Shown here: one piece after another, positions 4,111-5,097 of the stretch
How the letters are laid out: each line of letters begins with the position of its first letter
How positions within the stretch are numbered: position 1 is the first letter of the stretch
Assembly: GCA_018056405.1 (NCBI GenBank)
Contig: JAGPFT010000264.1
Location: forward strand, 1 to 5,097
Length of the DNA: 5,097 bases
Origin: Anaerolineae bacterium
GTDB taxonomy: Bacteria > Chloroflexota > Anaerolineae > Aggregatilineales > Aggregatilineaceae
Direction of reading: 5' to 3'
The notes under the pieces: model-generated
Database searches by the model: none
Told to the model about the DNA's origin: nothing
Seen by the model: the letters and a program-made list of their open reading frames with translations, nothing else
Position numbers and translations under genes: made by a program

Positions 4111-4902
4111 TCAGCGCTCCTTCATCAGCGCGTCAACGCCGGCAGCGACTTTGGTGTCGCCCAGCGGATAGTAGGGCACCATCACGTCCTCGATCCACTG
4201 CATGGCCTCCGGCGCTGAGAGGCCCCAGTTGGTCGGGCAGGCTGACAGTAGCTCGACCATGGCGAAGCCCAGCCCGGCAAGCTGCACTTTGAAGGCGGTG
4301 CGGATGGCCTTCTTGGCCTTGTTGATTTCCTTGACGTTGTGCAACGAACGGCGTGCCACATACGCTGCGCCAGGCAGCCCGGCGATCACTTCTGCCATGC
4401 GGATGGGGAAGCCGGCCAGTTCCACGTCGCGCCCGCCCGGTGACGACGTGGTACGTTGGCCGGGCAGCGTAGTGGGGGCCATCTGCCCGCCAGTCATGCC
4501 GTAGATGGCGTTGTTGATGAAGATTGTGGTGATGTTCTCGCCGCGCGAGGCGGCGTGGATGATCTCGGCGGTGCCGATGGCGGCCAGGTCGCCGTCGCCC
4601 TGGTAGGTGAAGACGACCGCATCGGGATTGACGCGCTTGATACCGGTGGCCATGGCCGGGGCGCGCCCGTGCGCGGCCTCGCAGCCATCGGTGTTGAAGT
4701 ACTGGTAGGCGAACACGGCGCAGCCCACCGGCGAAACGCCGATGGTGCGCTCGCGCACGCCCAGTTCGTCGAGCACCTCGGCCACCAGGCGGTGAGCGAT
4801 GCCGTGCGTGCAGCCGGGGCAGTAGTGCGTCGGGACATCGCGCAGCGATGCGGGCCGCGCATAGACAACCTGTTCTTGCAGCACTGTTTCGGCAGCTACC
4901 AT
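4111..4902 (-). CDS. 2-oxoacid:ferredoxin oxidoreductase, beta subunit (thiamine diphosphate-binding)
   Basis: 263 residues, typical of KorB/VorA-like beta subunits. It holds the thiamine diphosphate site: GDGDLAAIG at 102-110 followed by NNAIYGMTGGQ at 130-140, which is the GDG...NN motif. Cysteines of the family's proximal [4Fe-4S] cluster are visible: CPGC at 28-31, Cys61 in PVGC and Cys222 in SACPTNWG, so the protein should carry a cluster that passes electrons to ferredoxin. HGRAPAMATGIK at 78-89 is also conserved. No separate cluster subunit (delta) is in the window; it may lie beyond the alpha gene. The start is ATG 4902 with agggag 8 nt upstream, 12 nt after the alpha stop. The alpha-beta-gamma order and the sequence style resemble 2-oxoglutarate or 2-oxoisovalerate ferredoxin oxidoreductases rather than pyruvate enzymes; the exact substrate is inference. 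Confidence 0.95.
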   Translation of the reverse strand: MVAAETVLQEQVVYARPASLRDVPTHYCPGCTHGIAHRLVAEVLDELGVRERTIGVSPVGCAVFAYQYFNTDGCEAAHGRAPAMATGIKRVNPDAVVFTYQGDGDLAAIGTAEIIHAASRGENITTIFINNAIYGMTGGQMAPTTLPGQRTTSSPGGRDVELAGFPIRMAEVIAGLPGAAYVARRSLHNVKEINKAKKAIRTAFKVQLAGLGFAMVELLSACPTNWGLSAPEAMQWIEDVMVPYYPLGDTKVAAGVDALMKER

Positions 4903-4914
4903 GGGTCTCTCTCC

Positions 4915-5097
4915 CTAACTCAGGCCGCCGGGCAGCTTGGCATAGAGTGTTTCGATGGCCTGATAGATTTCTTCTGGCACGGGCACCATCCCGCCCGTCC
5001 GCCCGTAGAAGTCCACCGGCACCTGCCCGCCTGCCGCCAGCCGGACATCATCGAGCATCTGCCCGGCGTTCATCTCCACCACCAGGAAGGCGTCCAC
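4915..5097 (-). CDS. 2-oxoacid:ferredoxin oxidoreductase, alpha subunit (partial, 3' end)
   Basis: The last 60 codons of a gene that continues past the window edge, ending in TAG at 4915-4917. VVEMNAGQMLDDVRLA at residues 6-21 and PVDFYGRTGGMVPVPEEI at 27-44 are the closing motifs of alpha subunits of the KorA/VorB type, in the region that follows the CoA-binding domain. VEMN.GQM..DVR followed by FYGR.GG..P is particularly like proteins annotated VorB (3-methyl-2-oxobutanoate dehydrogenase), although KorA proteins are close, so I give no symbol. The GTG at the window edge is an internal valine codon, not a start. The beta gene starts 12 nt downstream. Confidence 0.9.
   Translation of the reverse strand: MDAFLVVEMNAGQMLDDVRLAAGGQVPVDFYGRTGGMVPVPEEIYQAIETLYAKLPGGLS

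Noticed and set aside
4494..4868. Minus-strand frame of about 124 codons inside the beta subunit
   Set aside because: Out-of-frame shadow of the beta gene with S/P/T/R-rich composition and no motif.

Overview
This is a GC-rich bacterial chromosome segment, most likely from Chloroflexota (Chloroflexia or Anaerolineae type). That assignment is inferred from the style of the HypE N-terminus, a ferredoxin-dependent 2-oxoacid oxidoreductase operon, several small toxin-antitoxin-like gene pairs of kinds common in that phylum, and C-rich palindromic intergenic repeats. No ribosomal or phylogenetic marker is present, so the assignment is tentative.

Layout. (1) Positions 2-166 (+) are the last 54 codons of a sensor histidine kinase. 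(2) Positions 167-508 hold no gene; most of this stretch (215-435) is a block of C-rich modules in alternating orientation that form long imperfect hairpins. (3) Positions 509-1567 (-) are hypE, the carbamoyl dehydratase that makes the cyanide ligand of [NiFe]-hydrogenase. It has a TTG start and a plausible sigma70-type promoter, and no other hyp gene is visible. (4) Positions 1600-3242 are an accessory patch of lower GC. It contains a perfect 34-bp palindrome abutting a DUF4160 gene that lacks its N-terminus, an overlapping DUF2442 gene, a convergent 97-residue antitoxin-like orphan with its own promoter, and a DUF2283 gene overlapping a toxin-like gene that resembles the PBECR/BECR-type nucleases. 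(5) Positions 3243-5097 (-) carry the alpha (partial), beta and gamma subunits of a 2-oxoacid:ferredoxin oxidoreductase, followed by an unrecognised 88-residue protein.

Transcription as read from the sequence. The minus-strand genes from the oxidoreductase alpha subunit down to DUF2283 are tightly spaced (2-47 nt gaps or overlaps) and end at a classical hairpin-plus-T-run terminator at 2619-2655. The toxin-like/DUF2283 pair therefore appears to ride at the tail of a metabolic operon. A new promoter immediately after that terminator drives the 97-residue gene, which converges on DUF2442 at a shared GC-rich hairpin. hypE is an independent unit reading toward the histidine kinase.

The core genes (HypE, oxidoreductase) belong to well-known anaerobic or hydrogen/ferredoxin metabolism. 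The less-described content is the accessory patch and the two repeat elements.
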